Shown: positions 63,777 through 64,000 of the stretch, in pieces
Numbering within the stretch: the first letter of the stretch is position 1
Layout: every line of letters starts with the position of its first letter
Assembly: GCF_003097355.1 (NCBI RefSeq)
Contig: NZ_PYUI01000006.1
Location: 62,001-126,000 of the forward strand
Length of the DNA stretch: 64,000 bases
Reading direction: 5' to 3'
Source: Arthrobacter sp. H-02-3
GTDB taxonomy: Bacteria > Actinomycetota > Actinomycetes > Actinomycetales > Micrococcaceae
The notes under the pieces: model-generated
The model's database searches: none
What the model was told of the DNA's origin: nothing
Seen by the model: the letters and a program-made list of their open reading frames with translations, nothing else
Translations under genes and position numbers: made by a program

Positions 63777-64000
63777 AACTTGGCATCATCTGGAATACCA
63801 GAGAGTGGTGTGGCTTGGACGGTGTCGTGACTTGGCCGGTCCGCCGATCGCGGTGGCAACGCACTTGGGGGTTAGTTGCGCGGGAGCCTTTGCATGTGGC
63901 CGGAACCGGCAGTTGAGCGCGTGTATGCTCAGTTGGAACGCTGAGCGGCACCGTCCGCCAGGGCCACGGGGTGAGTGACGAACGGCGGTGTGAGTGTGGT

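Noticed and set aside
63700..63951. 83-codon minus-strand frame at the right end
   Set aside because: It overlaps the promoter and operators of the opp operon and has no ribosome site or domain.

Overview
High-GC actinobacterial chromosome, most like Arthrobacter/Pseudarthrobacter (Micrococcaceae). This rests on the conserved actinobacterial crgA-sortase-pabA-pknB-pknA-pbpA-rodA-pstP-fhaB-fhaA block, putrescine oxidase and 5-oxoprolinase proteins of actinobacterial type, frequent GTG/TTG starts and the overall GC content. No phage, plasmid, IS element or CRISPR array was seen.

Layout. 1-965: a gene-free segment packed with DnaA boxes arranged in repeated modules (origin or DnaA-titration site). 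966-13500: tag, then the cell-division and cell-wall signalling block; fhaA to pknB is one minus-strand chain of overlapping genes opposite the small sortase-pabA operon. 13788-14155: a tRNA-Leu(CAG) unit with its terminator, then a dispersed palindromic repeat. 14163-18942: putrescine oxidation (TetR regulator, putrescine oxidase, universal stress protein, APC permease). 19064-23918: small redox and conserved-unknown genes, including a divergent DUF5997/LysR-effector pair. 24049-30623: urease operon ureABCEFGD plus a nickel permease. Two inverted copies of a second dispersed element flank ureF-ureG. 30699-40559: alpha-galactoside/fructoside use (GH36, ABC importer without its own ATPase, Gfo/Idh oxidoreductase, LacI, GH32), likely for raffinose-type sugars. 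40596-40886: a second, inverted copy of the first repeat and a glycine-zipper gene remnant. 41087-47739: GntR plus a 5-oxoproline operon (pxpA, MFS, pxpBC fusion, biotin carboxylase-BCCP). 47824-51564: HD protein, HAD remnant, DUF1479 dioxygenase-like protein, ROK regulator. 51651-63685: an uncharacterised catabolic locus with two amidohydrolases, a DUF3100 membrane protein, a CynX/NimT-type MFS carrier and a complete Opp-type ABC importer.

The strongest candidate for a previously undescribed system is the last region. Its four transcription units each carry a near-identical palindrome (TTTGGTATACCAAA-type) at or just downstream of the predicted -10. At two of them a matching -35/17 bp/-10 module precedes it. 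This suggests a single regulon whose regulator is not in the window. The second most notable signal is the pair of inverted elements around ureFG: the 89-bp cores differ at three positions, while the outer stems differ in sequence but each remain self-complementary.
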